Assembly (NCBI GenBank): GCA_002105175.1
Contig: MCGE01000039.1
Location: 124,001 to 188,000 of the forward strand
Direction of reading: 5' to 3'
Origin: Absidia repens
Lineage: Eukaryota; Mucoromycota; Mucoromycetes; Mucorales; Cunninghamellaceae
DNA length: 64,000 bases
Shown here: positions 1 to 10,949 of the stretch, in pieces
How positions within the stretch are numbered: position 1 is the stretch's first letter
Layout of the letters: every line of letters starts with the position of its first letter
Notes under the pieces: generated by a model
What the model saw: the letters and a program-made list of their open reading frames with translations, nothing else
Databases searched by the model: none
What the model was told of the DNA's origin: nothing
Program-made: the position numbers and the translations under genes

Positions 1-790
1 ATCTGTTTTATCAATCCATATATATATACAAGGCGATATCCGCTAAACCAAAATGATATTTGTGTGTACCTTTTAGTATTTTGCATGTGTTAGGGATTTG
101 GTTTGCACGTCCCTCTGCTCCTCCCCCCAAAAAAATGTCAGCTGTATTATTTATACTCCGCGCAGTGGTTTTCTATTTTCCATTCCATCTCCAATTTTTT
201 TCTGTTGTTTTCTTTCTTTCCCCATTGATGTCCTCCGAAGGTCTGGTGATCATGGAGTGGGATATTTGTTAGGTTTAGAGGGGTTTCAAAAAGGGCATGA
301 CAAAGGAGATGGGGAAACTCTTTCATTTTGGTTCTAGGATTTAGTTAACATGTTTCTGGTAATGGAATGATGACATGCATGCAGATGGGCTCAGGTAGTT
401 CATACAGCGCTCCTGGAATGGATAGAGGGGAGGCTCGCTGGTGGCATCTACATTGTTGGGCAAAGCGATGAAGTTTTTGAAATGCGTAGCTTACTTTTTG
501 CTAGGTGATAGTCTATATACCCCCGCTTTAAACAACGTGTTGGTTTGACTCTATATGGCTTCTATAGCGTTCCTTAGAAAAAAAAAATAGCATATACTCC
601 GTAGATTAGATATATCGTAGTCATTGTTTTATTAGTATGTGGAATAGCTACTATATTGAAATAAAATGTTACTGTATTGTTCTACCACTTTTTTTTTCGC
701 TTTTATCTCCCGCAGTTCTATTACTTTTTATGCGATGTATGCGAGCACCGGCAATAAGTTTTTTTTTTTTTTTGTTATTGCCCTTCTAAA
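1..790. other. Spacer with a partial dispersed repeat
   Basis: No gene is supported here. Around 222-345 there is a partial copy of the dispersed repeat described at 58970-59720: the stretches 'gatgtcctccgaaggtctgg' and 'gatggggaaactctttcatt' occur in both. The rest (about 350-790) is AT-rich, with no open frame that resembles anything else in the window. Confidence 0.5.
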
Positions 791-945
791 AAGGATTTGG
801 AGAAGTTGAAAAAGAACTGCTACTATGACTCGAAGACTGCAAAGGAAAAAGTGCTGGATCAAAAGGTCGACATACAGAATGGGTTCAACGCTATCCCCAT
901 CAACTACAACACGGTCAAGTCGTTCATTTGCATTTCCAGAACATT
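791..945 (+). pseudogene. Remnant of a secreted four-cysteine protein gene
   Basis: A reading frame covers only the C-terminal third of the small secreted family found at 1593-1985, 7114-7512 and 32368-32763. It shows KVLDQK, then a Gln-rich stretch, then AIPINYNTVKSFIC, which match the paralogues' KVLDQKNFELQ and PIPVDYNIAKSFVC. The signal peptide, the first two cysteines and the N-terminal half are missing, and the sequence upstream is poly(T) and unrelated. The 3' flank ('aaacaaataaa' followed by a T-run) matches the 3' UTR of the intact paralogues, so this is the tail of a once complete gene. It lies about 650 bp upstream of an intact copy. Confidence 0.7.
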
Positions 946-953
946 AAAAGTAG

Positions 954-984
<31 letters not shown>

Positions 985-1498
985 CTTTGCCTTTCGTTTT
1001 GCGTTTTACGTTTTGATATTTATTATTATTATAAACAAATAAAGTCTTTCTCTGTTGGTATTTTTTTTGGTGTATATGTGAGCAATAAACATATCGAATG
1101 AGGAGGGGGGGTTGCTTTAAAATGCTAAAAGTGCCAGATCGCATAAAAGTAAAACGAGGTACGTATGCGAAACACAAATTTACATATAATATCTTTTTGA
1201 AGGGGAAGACGCCGTCCAAGATTGGGTTTCACATGGGTTGGGTGATTATCGAATGATATTATTTTTGGAATAATCCAAACGCCACAACAAAAAAAAGGGG
1301 GGAGGGGGAGGGGAGAAAGTAGGGGTTATGTACCTTTTCCCGGATGATTTCTTTTTTCTTTTTTCTTTTTACCTTGGTGACTTCATAAGGTATGGTATGT
1401 AGGTAGGGACAAAAAAAAAGATAATGGGCGGGCGTCCAGTCTTTTCCCCTTTCTCTCCTTAGTTTTTTCTTGAAAAAAAAAAAAAAAAAAAAAAAAGA

Positions 1499-1506
1499 TA
1501 TAAAAT
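1499..1506 (+). promoter_or_regulatory. TATA-box candidate of the gene at 1593
   Basis: TATAAAAT lies 87 nt upstream of the ATG. The two paralogues have TATAAAAG at a similar place (7041-7048 and 32295-32302), so the position is conserved in the family. Confidence 0.5.
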
Positions 1507-1592
1507 AGAGGGTTCAATTTGACAACCCCTGCTCCAACCTCTCTTTCTCTCTTTCTCTTGCTCTCCATTTACGTGATTATTTTCTTCTGATA

Positions 1593-1985
1593 ATGTCATT
1601 TTCCATGCCTCTTAGATCGATACGCTTTTTTTTCTTTTTATGGACAACCGTGGTTATAGCAGCATTGGCGGGGGCTCAGGAGGGGATGAATGTGAAAATA
1701 TTTTACCTCTCCCAAGGCGGAGGAACAGATAATGGAGAGACCTTTCTGTCCGGCGAATGTATTCCTGTTTTGAAGGGAGATTACGCGCCCCAACAGGGCT
1801 TTGTTGCTTATCCTGCCGTTAGCGGCACTGCTTCTCAGCCAGCAATATGTGTGCAATATGAATCGGAACATTGCAAAGGCAAAGTGCTGGACCAAAAATT
1901 CGAATTACAGCAAGGTGACAAGCCTCTTCCCTTTCAACAAAACACAGCCAAGTCCGTCGTTTGCATTCCGAAAGCACCAATGTAG
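1593..1985 (+). CDS. Small secreted four-cysteine protein, copy 1
   Basis: A single-exon gene for 130 residues. Residues 1-28 form a signal peptide with a very hydrophobic FFFFLWTTVVIAALAGA core ending in AGAQ. The mature part is about 102 residues with four cysteines in the contexts GEC, AICVQYE, EHCKGK and VVCIP, a pattern kept in both intact paralogues. The beginning of the mature chain (VKIFYLSQGGG here, VKIVYDTPNYGG in the paralogue) and the segment CVQYESEHCKGKVLDQ look like two strands of a beta/gamma-crystallin-type Greek key. That is a resemblance, not a domain call. It is probably an extracellular or cell-wall protein of unknown function. The start was chosen because the paralogues begin at the same point, before a conserved S-M-P-x-x-S segment. 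It is the most divergent of the three copies. Confidence 0.8.
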   Translation: MSFSMPLRSIRFFFFLWTTVVIAALAGAQEGMNVKIFYLSQGGGTDNGETFLSGECIPVLKGDYAPQQGFVAYPAVSGTASQPAICVQYESEHCKGKVLDQKFELQQGDKPLPFQQNTAKSVVCIPKAPM

Positions 1986-3386
1986 ATCGCATTCATCCTT
2001 TCCATCTTCATGATATGATAATAAATGTGAAAAAAAATATCTCATGCTTGATTTGTTGTTTTCTTTTGTGCCGATGTGCAGAAGGAACATTATCGAATGT
2101 TTTTTTTGGATGATATTTAATGGAAAAAGATGTATTGGAGGAAGGTGGAGGGAAACGAATGGGTTGAGTGATTCAATAGTAAACTAGAAAGGGACAAATG
2201 ACAAAATGGGGTATCTAATATACTGCACATGCAGGAGAAACATAAAAAGGGGATGCCTGCTATTGAAACACAATACAGTCAACACTCATCATAACGTATG
2301 ATGGTAGTAAAAAAAAAAAAAAAAAAAGGGGTCTACTGCACAAGACATGAGAGACTTATGGGACATTTTTAATCGAAGTATGGTAAAACGATACATATTT
2401 ATTCAGTTTTTCGATACAAATTTATGGATAAAATAACACTAAACTAAACAAATGAATGCTCCAAAAAAGACATCTGATGGTGGTCCTCTAAATCCTGAAT
2501 CTAAAATGAAGGGGTTTCCCATGCACCTTGTCATCCCTGAACTGAAATCCTTTTTAAACAAGTCCTAACACTAATCTACGCTCACTGTAAATTCGAAGAG
2601 GTTGAATGATGAATAGAAGAAAAAGTACGGTAAAAAAAAAAAAAAAAAAAAAAAGAGAAAGTTGAGATAGGGAGGAAAATAAACCACCACGTGGGCGGGC
2701 TTTGAAATATATTGTCTGCACGATACTATGTATGTATTGTAAATTCTACATTGTGTTTGTTATTGTGGATGATAAAATGAGATTATTTATTAAAGATATG
2801 ATACAGAAAGAAATGTAGACAAAAATAATGCGGGATCCATATAAGTAATATTTGTATACTGTGGAAGAGGGGCAGAAGTAACATATGTTGTACGAAAACC
2901 GTCAAAACGTTGTACGTGCAGCTGGGAATTCGTTTTTAGGTGGAGTAATCCGAAAATCAAAAATAGAAGTTGTGCCTGGGCATCCATATTTGGTTCATTT
3001 GGGAAACCCCGTGCATTTTTGTTTATTTTTCTATGATGCGAAATACGTGGATGTGGGTATGAGATTTCACGGGATTTTAAACCCCAAAAAAATATTCAGG
3101 TACGAACAACGCTTTGAAATGGTATAAAAAAAAAAAACAGCGCCTCTTCAGAAGGTACTGTAGAAATTAAGAAAATGATGATTGTGGTAAGTCATTACTT
3201 GCCTTTTTTTCTTTTTTTAGTTCAACAATAAAGAAACGTCAAGGTTAAGATGCTGGTGTTACATTGCTGAGCGTCATTTTGGAAGACAGTTGTATTTTTC
3301 TGAGTCCTTAGCAAGCGTGAGAGAATGTATTTTCTTGTTCCCTTTCTCAACAGTTTTCTTCTTTCTTTATTCCAACCTCGACCAAT
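1986..3386. other. Spacer with a reverse dispersed repeat and a HET-type promoter block
   Basis: No gene is supported. About 2390-2710 is a minus-strand copy of the dispersed repeat, ending at its CCACGTGGGCGGG box near 2685. From about 3085 ('aaaccccaaaaaaatattcag') to the ATG at 3387 the sequence matches the block upstream of the other HET genes. The part 2880-3080 has an open plus frame without recognisable similarity. Confidence 0.6.
2390..2710 (-). repeat. Dispersed repeat copy (reverse orientation)
   Basis: On the minus strand this reads CCCGCCCACGTGG, a T-rich tract, a 'cagggatgacaaggtgcatg' segment, 'aaacccttcattttagattc' and then 'tagtttagtgttattttatc', the same order as in the plus-strand copies at 27300-27760, 30970-31420 and 37950-38465. 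Confidence 0.75.
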
Positions 3387-5529
3387 ATGACGAATGACAA
3401 CCAAACGGAGCGTTGCTTTAGAGGTATGTTTTGTTTCTTGTCTCATAAAACGAAAAGAGAAAACGAAGAAGGCACCCCGGTTAACGCTTCTTTTTTCTAT
3501 AGAATTGACCTATGACAACATTCAACCACAACAGCAGCAGCAGCAGCAGCAGCAGAACATACCGTTTCAAATTGTTCTTGTCGACATCGAAGAGGCCTCC
3601 CGTTACAGCATTCATTGTGTTGAAATACCATTGGAAGACGCAAGCTTTGTGGCATTGTCTTATCGTCGGGGCGAATTAGACGAGGCTATCGTTGATACGG
3701 GCCTTGGCTATACGATATCGATGACATCATTTGGAATGTACGATTTCTATACACTTTGCAAAATGATATTGCAGGAACCGGATTTAAAACATATCAAGTA
3801 TGTGTGGGTGGATGCGATTTGTGTCAATCGAAGCAATTATGAACAACGAAAAGCGACCCTTCATCACATGTCCGACATTTATGAACAAGCTACCTATATT
3901 TTGGCGGTGCCTGATCTTCACAAACGACAGCTACGGAACACATCTACCGCAAATCAGAAAATCATGAACAAGGGGAATGTGTTTAGTGACTATATTTACT
4001 ATCTTATGCACGAAAATAGCGAACAACTTAATCGCCTAGACAATCAATTCCTTGACAACATCAAAGCGCCAGCAGATCGTACATTAAGACAATTGTTGGC
4101 AAATTATACGACGTTTTTGGCAGATGGATTCACACAATGTCGAGAAAAACAAGATGACGATCATGACCCGCCTGAGAACGCACTGGACCTTTTATGTGAA
4201 ATCCATCAAGCGTCCTCGTTACCAAACCCTCACGAAAGCCTTGATCTGCTAAAAAATCAAACTCAGAAAGTGGAGGGGGAAATTGGGCGTGATGGTGGTG
4301 GCGGCAATGAAAGTTGGCTTCATTACGATAAAGTGGCGAGTCTATTTTTGGAAGCACCTGATCGCCGATGGAAGAACATCGGCCAAAGTGACAAGTGTTG
4401 GACGCATGCATTAATCCATCGAAAAACCGTGATTCGGCAAGTCATGCAATTTTTGGCGGATCTGATCGCGGATTGGTCCACTCGTGTGTGGGTGGTCAGC
4501 GAGTACACGATTGCGAAAAAGAAAAACAATTTAAAGTACTGGTTTATGCAGCTCTCTAACCAAACAACAAAAGGATTGCCCTTTTTCACCTATGATTTTA
4601 CCAACCCTGCCTTCGCCGGTGCCATAGAAATGATGCCCAACTATAATTTAAAAGACGACAGCAATCCAAATCCTCTTCACCGATTATTTCATCATACGAT
4701 GAGCAAACAACTCCATACACAAACCTTTTTTGAGATGATGTTGAGATCGAAAGCAACCAAAAACGGTAAGACAAGTTTTTTTTTTTTTTTTATTATTATT
4801 TTGGCAAAAAAGCTTCTATTTTTTTTTATTTTTTTTTATTTTAACATATATCCATGTATTGTTATAGAGGATCGATTTTATGCCATTTTGCCACTCTCCA
4901 AGTATGTCGACAAACTCAAGCAAGTGGATGGTTGGAAATTCAAGACGCTCATGTCGGTCAAATGCAAACTGTTTGACATCATGGATACAAGAGACAAGTG
5001 GAATCTTTTGTTTTTGTCTGCCGTCATCTATTTCTCAAATGGGGTTGACGTGCTGCCAACGTTTTGCCCATCGAAGATAGTCTGGGAAGCAGCTGTATTA
5101 TATGTCACCGACAAAAAGCCATGCAACCTCCGCTTGAACGGCGACGATCTTGGTATCACGCTCCGTCAAAACCACGATTTGCATCTGTATTACCTTCAAT
5201 TCACACCCAAGGAATATTACGTAAAGCAAGCAGCCGATCATGGCTCACCTGCAGCACTCATCAATGAAGAAAAGACAAGAGCATTATATAAACATCTTCA
5301 TGTTGATAGGCACAGTTGCATTGATTTTGTTTACGTACCTCAATTTGAAGTGAAAGCCACATCTCCTCGTGATGCAGAAGACTCTCTGAAAGATATTAGT
5401 ATTGCATTGGTCGGAAGCTTTCAAGAAAATAAGTGGATATTATATAATAATAATTGTTTCAATCATGAACCTTCTGAATACAAGTATTATGCTAACGATG
5501 ATAATGGTACTGTTTTTAATCTCTATTAA
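3387..5529 (+). CDS. HET-domain protein A
   Basis: Three exons, 3387-3423, 3503-4765 and 4868-5529, give 653 residues. All junctions are GT-AG and in phase with the paralogues. The second intron is 102 nt without an in-frame stop, so a continuous frame runs through it, but the T-rich insert is absent from the conserved protein alignment. Order: MTNDNQ start, a run of nine Gln, the HET core (FVALSYRRGE, then YVWVDAICVNRSNY, then the IYEQATYILAVPDL helix), a variable linker near residues 275-315, DWSTRVWVVSEY, and from residue 434 EDRFYAILP to the C-terminal FNLY. HET proteins of other fungi trigger cell death on non-self contact; the role here is inferred. Odd points: the near-invariant Trp of SYRWGE is Arg (CGG for TGG), and CVDQTNYERRK is CVNRSNYEQRK. 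This copy may have altered activity. Confidence 0.87.
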
Positions 5530-7113
5530 GAACACAAACCTAGACATCAATAAATAAAAGAGGATGATGCTCTTTGTTCAGCTGAAAATAAATAATGGGT
5601 ACTCATCTTACGAAACTTTAACAGAATGAAAAAAAAAAATACAATCATGTTTGTTTGTTTTGTCAACATCAATGCTGGTATAATCTTATCATGCTATACC
5701 GGAAGAGCGCCACCATGTTGTATGGTGCTGACTGTTGTAACCAACAACCAATTCTCAGAGACGAAGGAAGCATTTCAATTTCCGCTCACGTGGTGGTTTT
5801 TAATTTTTTCACCCCTTTATTTATTTTTGCCTCCCTCTCTCTCTTTTTTTTTTTTTTTCTTTCTTTCTCCAAATATTGGAATCTATTAATTTTAACTTTC
5901 TGTCAGGACTAGTTTAGAAGGGTTTTCAGCTCAGGGATGACAAGATGCCTGGGGAAACCCTGTTATTTTGGATCTAGGATCTACAATCCGCCATTAGATG
6001 TCTTCATTAGCTTAATTTAGTGTTAGTTTTGTCCGTAGTTTGTATCAACATCTTAATAAAATAATGTCACTTTTTACTTGTTCCAATGAAAGATATGACC
6101 CGTTAGTCTAATGTCTTGTATAATAGTTTTCCCTTTTAACAATTGTCCCTTTAGATTAGTATGGACCATTCTTCGCATCTTACATTGATTTCCGTTATGT
6201 TTCCTCCATTACATAGATCCTTCTCTGATAGAGAAAATCCCTCCCTTTAGTATCTGCCAATATGTTTCTTAAAAAAAGCCCCCTTTTATTAACCATACAC
6301 TTACCCATCAAAATATGAGCAATGTTGCTATGGTAGCTGTCTTTTGAGCGTCCTACCAAATAGTTAATTCTAGTTTTCACCCACTATAACTACATTTTTT
6401 TTTTTTTCTCATACCACCATTAATTGGTAGAATTAGATTCCTTTCAATCAGAGATAGTCATATTCCCCTCCTGAAACCTAACAATTGGCCTCCAGTTCAA
6501 AAGTCACTTGATATGAAAGGTGGTCATATTTGCATTCTCTACCATACATATTAAGCGTAATATCCCATAGACAATACATACTGTAAAGTAGAGTACAGCC
6601 CGAACTTTATTTTTTTTTTGCGCCAATTTTTCTAGAATAAGAAGAAAAGGGATAAAGATATGGAAGTGCCACTTTTTTAAGGGGGAATAAGGAGAAGTTG
6701 GGGAATATTTGGGTGTTTTCTATTTACTTTGGTAAAATGAAGCACATCTGTTTTTGGTTCATATTATGAATGGACTTGATAATACTATGTCAGACATGAG
6801 CTCTGATAATTGTCGGGTACTTATTTTACTTTCTTCAAACCCTTTCTTAGACCATGAGGACAGAAAAAAAAAAGATATGGAGGACTTTGAGGCTCTATTT
6901 GCATGTAAGAAAAAAAAGGGGGGCGGGGAGGAGATGGATCAACCAAATGCTCTCCGTCCACCCCCACCCCCCTTTTTTATTTTTTTGATTCCTTTGAATA
7001 GCCGGAAATAGGGAGACTATCATCATCTTGTTACAAAAAATATAAAAGAGAGGTGGGGGCGGTTTTGACAAAAACCGACTTAATCTATCTATTTATTTCC
7101 TGATTTCTCATTT
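5530..7113. repeat. First copy of a 1.85 kb segmental duplication (5900-7745)
   Basis: No gene lies between the HET stop and 7114. From about 5901 the sequence matches 31131 onward almost base for base, and the match runs through the secreted-protein gene at 7114 to about 7745 (partner 31131-33000, offset about 25.23-25.25 kb). Its first part (5775-6200) is a copy of the dispersed repeat, with the box 'ccgctcacgtgg'. The stretch 6200-7040 has no open frame worth calling and ends in a C-rich run and a TATA box. Confidence 0.8.
7041..7048 (+). promoter_or_regulatory. TATA box of the gene at 7114
   Basis: TATAAAAG lies 73 nt before the ATG. The same octamer is kept at 32295-32302 in the duplicated copy, 73 nt before that ATG as well. 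Confidence 0.6.
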
Positions 7114-7512
7114 ATGATGCCAATCTCCATGCCTCCTATATCAATTCTCTTTTTCTTCTTTTTATGGACAACCATCGCGGTCGTTGTAGCTCAGGATCTG
7201 ACTGTGGAAATTGTTTACGATACTCCAAGCTACGGCGGTACCCCCCTCCCTCCAGATCAAAGGAGGGTGGAGCGATTTATGACCAACCAGTGTATTCCTG
7301 CTGCCCTGCCATATGATAGGCCCACCGGGGGCCAAGGTATTGAACCCGCCATTCAGGGCGCTGCTTCTCATCCTGCGCTCTGTGTGCAATATGAATCGGA
7401 AGATTGCACAGGAAAAGTGTTGGACCAAAAAAACTTTGAACTACAGAAAAATTTCAAGCCTATCCCTACTGACTACAACATAGCCAGGTCGCTCGCTTGC
7501 TCTCCGAAATAG
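7114..7512 (+). CDS. Small secreted four-cysteine protein, copy 2
   Basis: One exon, 132 residues. It begins MMPISMPPIS and has a signal peptide to about residue 26 (AVVVAQ). The mature chain starts with TVEIVYDTPSYGG and keeps the four cysteines (NQC, ALCVQYE, EDCTGK, LACSPK) and the KVLDQKNFELQ segment near the C-terminus. Its closest relative is the copy at 32368, which sits in the duplicated segment. Signal peptides and flanks are nearly identical, whereas by my hand alignment the mature parts agree at only about two thirds of positions. The function is unknown and a crystallin-like Greek-key fold is only suggested. The frame is intact and is preceded by a well-placed TATA box, so it is probably expressed. 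Confidence 0.82.
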   Translation: MMPISMPPISILFFFFLWTTIAVVVAQDLTVEIVYDTPSYGGTPLPPDQRRVERFMTNQCIPAALPYDRPTGGQGIEPAIQGAASHPALCVQYESEDCTGKVLDQKNFELQKNFKPIPTDYNIARSLACSPK

Positions 7513-7744
7513 CAAATGTATGTATGATAGATCGACCCTCTTTCTTTTTCTTTTTTTTTATTATAATAAACAAATAAACACTTTTTTTGGGGGGTTCGTA
7601 CAGATGTGGAGAATGAATATGCCGAAAATGTTTTTATGTTAAGATGCTAAAAGAAGCATCAGGTCATAATGGCTAAAAAAAAAAAAAAATGTGTACGTAT
7701 GGTGCCACAATAAATGGCACCTTTTGGATCCAACCGGGGGAGGG

Positions 7745-7790
7745 GAAGGATTGGGGTGCACGTATTTGGGTGATCAGTGAATACCACGTT

Positions 7791-7823
<33 letters not shown>

Positions 7824-7965
7824 ACACACGTACCTCTCGAGATGGCGCTGCCCATTTTCAATCTTTCGACTTTACCAACCCTCTGTCATTCAAAACTACA
7901 TACATTTGATTGTGCAAAAATAACATTATTTATCATTGGTGATCTTCCACACAAAACCTTTACCC
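7745..7965 (+). pseudogene. HET-family remnant (end of the middle exon)
   Basis: The stretch encodes KDWGARIWVISEYHVAK, which matches the DWSTRVWVISEYHIAK motif of the HET genes, and is then interrupted by a run of more than 20 A. After a frameshift it continues with 'cccattttcaatctttcgac' and 'tttaccaaccct' (paralogues: PFFKFDFTNPAF), and near 7938 'ttggtgatcttccacac' and 'aaaaccttt' match the segment encoding LIIQQLTTQTF. It has no HET core, no first exon and no last exon, so it is a broken copy left 3' of the secreted-protein gene. Confidence 0.75.
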
Positions 7966-8165
7966 GGTCACTATCACAACGCAACAATCATGCCTTTGCC
8001 CCGCTCACATCATCATAGGTTTGCAAATGAACCATTTATCTATCCCCAATCACCACTGAAATTTATTATTCCAAGGTATCCATTTCATTTAAAAAAGTCT
8101 TCCTTTATTTTACTCAATAAAAACCATCATCTTCAACTGATTGAGGTTCTGGTGGAAAACCTTAA

Positions 8166-8738
8166 TCAAGACTTACCAACTATGCACGTTCTACTATTAC
8201 CGAATTTGGCAGGTTCGAATACATGGAATAGAGGTCCATTTTGCATAGAAAAACCAGCAGCCTTCAAAAACATGTGGCCAGGGTTTTTGCAAGAATTGTC
8301 AGCTATTTCATTGCTCCAATTTAAAGAGTATTTTCCATTCCAACCAAACTTATATGTTCCACCATACGATGTGCTACTGACTTGTATATAATTAAAGTCG
8401 TACGGGGTGCGACAGTGAGTAATATAGTTCCCTGCAGAGCTAAGACACAGATACTGGCCGCTGAGATTGTGTTCTATGATCATGAAGGTAACCTTGCCAT
8501 TTGGTTTGAAATTCATGGTAAATTGAGTCCCACAGTGTTGCAAATTGTGACCTGAGTGCATGATATAATTGTCGAAGGTCTTCAAACCACCCTTTTGCTG
8601 ACAAGTACTGATAAGATATCGTCCCCCGTTACTTTTAATAAATCCACTGATTTGCGCGGCACCAACCGTCTGAATCACAGCAAAGATATGGTAGACAATG
8701 AACCATGCGACAAAAGTGATCATCGTTCTCATCACCAT
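8166..8738 (-). CDS. Secreted protein of unknown function, possibly beta-trefoil-like
   Basis: About 190 residues. The start at 8738 (MVMRTMITF) was chosen because TATAAAAG lies at 8802-8795, only 57 nt upstream, and a hydrophobic signal segment follows (FVAWFIVYHIFAVIQTVGAA). The longer frame upstream would start inside or before the TATA box. The mature chain has six cysteines and repeated short motifs (GRYLISTC, SGQYLCLSSAG, NGKYSLNWSN), spaced like the strands of a beta-trefoil of the FGF/lectin kind. This is an inference from pattern only. The end is uncertain: the last codons read TGC ATA GTT GGT AAG TCT TGA, and GTAAGT is a perfect intron donor, so the protein may continue in another exon downstream. 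It lies between a HET remnant and a repeat-rich spacer, and no second copy was seen. Confidence 0.62.
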   Translation of the reverse strand: MVMRTMITFVAWFIVYHIFAVIQTVGAAQISGFIKSNGGRYLISTCQQKGGLKTFDNYIMHSGHNLQHCGTQFTMNFKPNGKVTFMIIEHNLSGQYLCLSSAGNYITHCRTPYDFNYIQVSSTSYGGTYKFGWNGKYSLNWSNEIADNSCKNPGHMFLKAAGFSMQNGPLFHVFEPAKFGNSRTCIVGKS

Positions 8739-8794
8739 GATGTTGAAAATGTTAATGTAAAATTTTTCCAATACAAGTTCAGTCATCCTAAGTC

Positions 8795-8802
8795 CTTTTA
8801 TA
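8795..8802 (-). promoter_or_regulatory. TATA box of the minus-strand secreted gene
   Basis: TATAAAAG on the minus strand, 57 nt upstream of the chosen ATG at 8738. Its position decides the start codon. Confidence 0.55.
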
Positions 8803-10889
8803 CTAATATCCTTCCCCTCCCCCCCCGTTGTCCCTTTGTTTATTTTTTTCCTCCTGTACCCAAGAGAGAAAAAAAAAAAAGGATGTCCGAGCAACAGGAA
8901 AAAAACAAAAAGAGACGACGGGAGGAACATGCGCTTGAGATAGAGGGAGATGAATAAATTATATGCAAGAGGCGAAAATTCATGCATACTGTAGTTTATT
9001 TAGTACCGTACATACTGTACAGTCCAGTATACTACGCCTTATTGGAATAATGAGTGCATCTATTACAGCTGCTTAAAATTTTGAAGGAACTAGCATTAAT
9101 TCATGCGGCAGCAAACCAATTATTTTTGTCAAACAACGACAAGAACAAAAAGTAAACGTTATGCGTATGTGAACTGTACATATAATGTAATGTAAATCAA
9201 AGGCATAAAATGCTAGTAATTAGTGTACAGTATAATACACGCATGTGGCTGTAAAGTTGACATGTAATCTGCACTGGTAAAGGAGCCTTACCCTTCTTTA
9301 TGTAAGGGGTGTTTCCTAGATGCTTAAATCCCCTATGTAACGGGTCACCTCCGAAACTTTGTGCGTCAATATAGGAGGTACATTTAAGTGGAAAAATATT
9401 CGCCATCTTTATAAGGAATGACGGTTCCTTTTCGGAAAAGATCTCACATAAATAGAAAATTTGAACTGCAAATAAAAGCGCCATTAACAGGTTAGGTGTC
9501 ATATATGTGTGTTCAAGCAAGAGCTGCATACACACTACAATATCATAGCGCCAATTTGAAAAAAAAAACTTGTATAGCTGATACATGCGTTGTTTGAGGA
9601 GTGAGAAATTTGCAACTTGTGTACACATACATATCGTAATAATAACGATTCGAAAGTTGTAAAAAAACGACTTTTTGAAAATAGTAAATATAAGCCTGAT
9701 GGCTATAATTCTACATCGAACAAAAAAATTGGTGGGCGAACTAATATTAATACTAGAATCTAATGAACTGGTGGGATATTATGACTTGAAGTATGTGTGT
9801 GTAACCAAAAGCGGGCATTATAACAAAAAACCCCCCCTACCTTTTTTCTTCTTTTTTTCATTTTTTTTCTTTCAACTAAACTTCAAATGATGGCAAACTT
9901 GAATCAGAGGCATTTTGAAAAAGAGCAACACAAAGTAAATGGGGGAAATCCGTTCGTTTTGTATCTAGGGTCTGAATACTCCATTAGTTGGCTTTTTCGA
10001 GCCATCATTGGCTTAGTTTAGTATTAGTTTGTTCCATAAATTGTATCTATATTTCAATAAAATATATCTCTTTTTTTACTTGCTTCGTTGAGAATATGCT
10101 TCATTAGTTTCTATCATGTCTTGTGCGATAGATCCCCTTTTTTCTACTGCACTTTTAGACCAATTGCCGTGCCTCAATAAAAGATATCTTTTAGTCTGTC
10201 TTTACCTTGTACAATCTATTTGATTCCGTTTCATAGTATAATAGTATCTCTAGATAAGAGCTGACCATTCTGCTGATCTCCCCTCTAGACTCCCTCATGC
10301 TACCTTTGTTAGTTTCCTTCTTTCAATGAACCCCACAAGTATAGTTTACGATAGTATATTTCACTCTTTTCCGGATTCTGACAAGATACATGCACCAAAC
10401 AAATGTATGACACCAATAATTGTGGAGCAGCGTATCCGCGATACCTGGGGATTAATACAAAAAGTTTAATCACACTTATTTGGAAGTGCGAGATGTTGAA
10501 ATATCGCAAAATCTTTTTTGAGTTTGGAAATGCGAAGCCGATCGGTGGGCGGGGGAATAGGGGATATGTCCAGTTCTCACTGTTAAAAAAAGGGGGAATT
10601 AACATCCTTATTATACATGCAGAGCATAGGAGAGCTTATATATTGATTGTAGCTCTTGCAAATTACATTATTCGTTTCCTTTTAAGTACCACATTGCTGG
10701 GAAAATGGCCATGAGTGGTACTAGTACTGCTTCTGGTGTTGCGTGACCATTGAATTGAGAGGACTTTGTGTCACGGGCCTCTTCATTATCATTCGCTTTT
10801 TTTTTTTAATGAAACGTCGCACATGTATTTTACAGAAAATATTACACCGACACATCGTCACCAACCAGTCTCAAAGCCTTTTTCTTTCT

Positions 10890-10949
<60 letters not shown>

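Noticed and set aside
9197..9628. Minus-strand open frame of 143 codons
   Set aside because: No recognisable motif, no signal peptide of good quality, no paralogue or splice support in the window.
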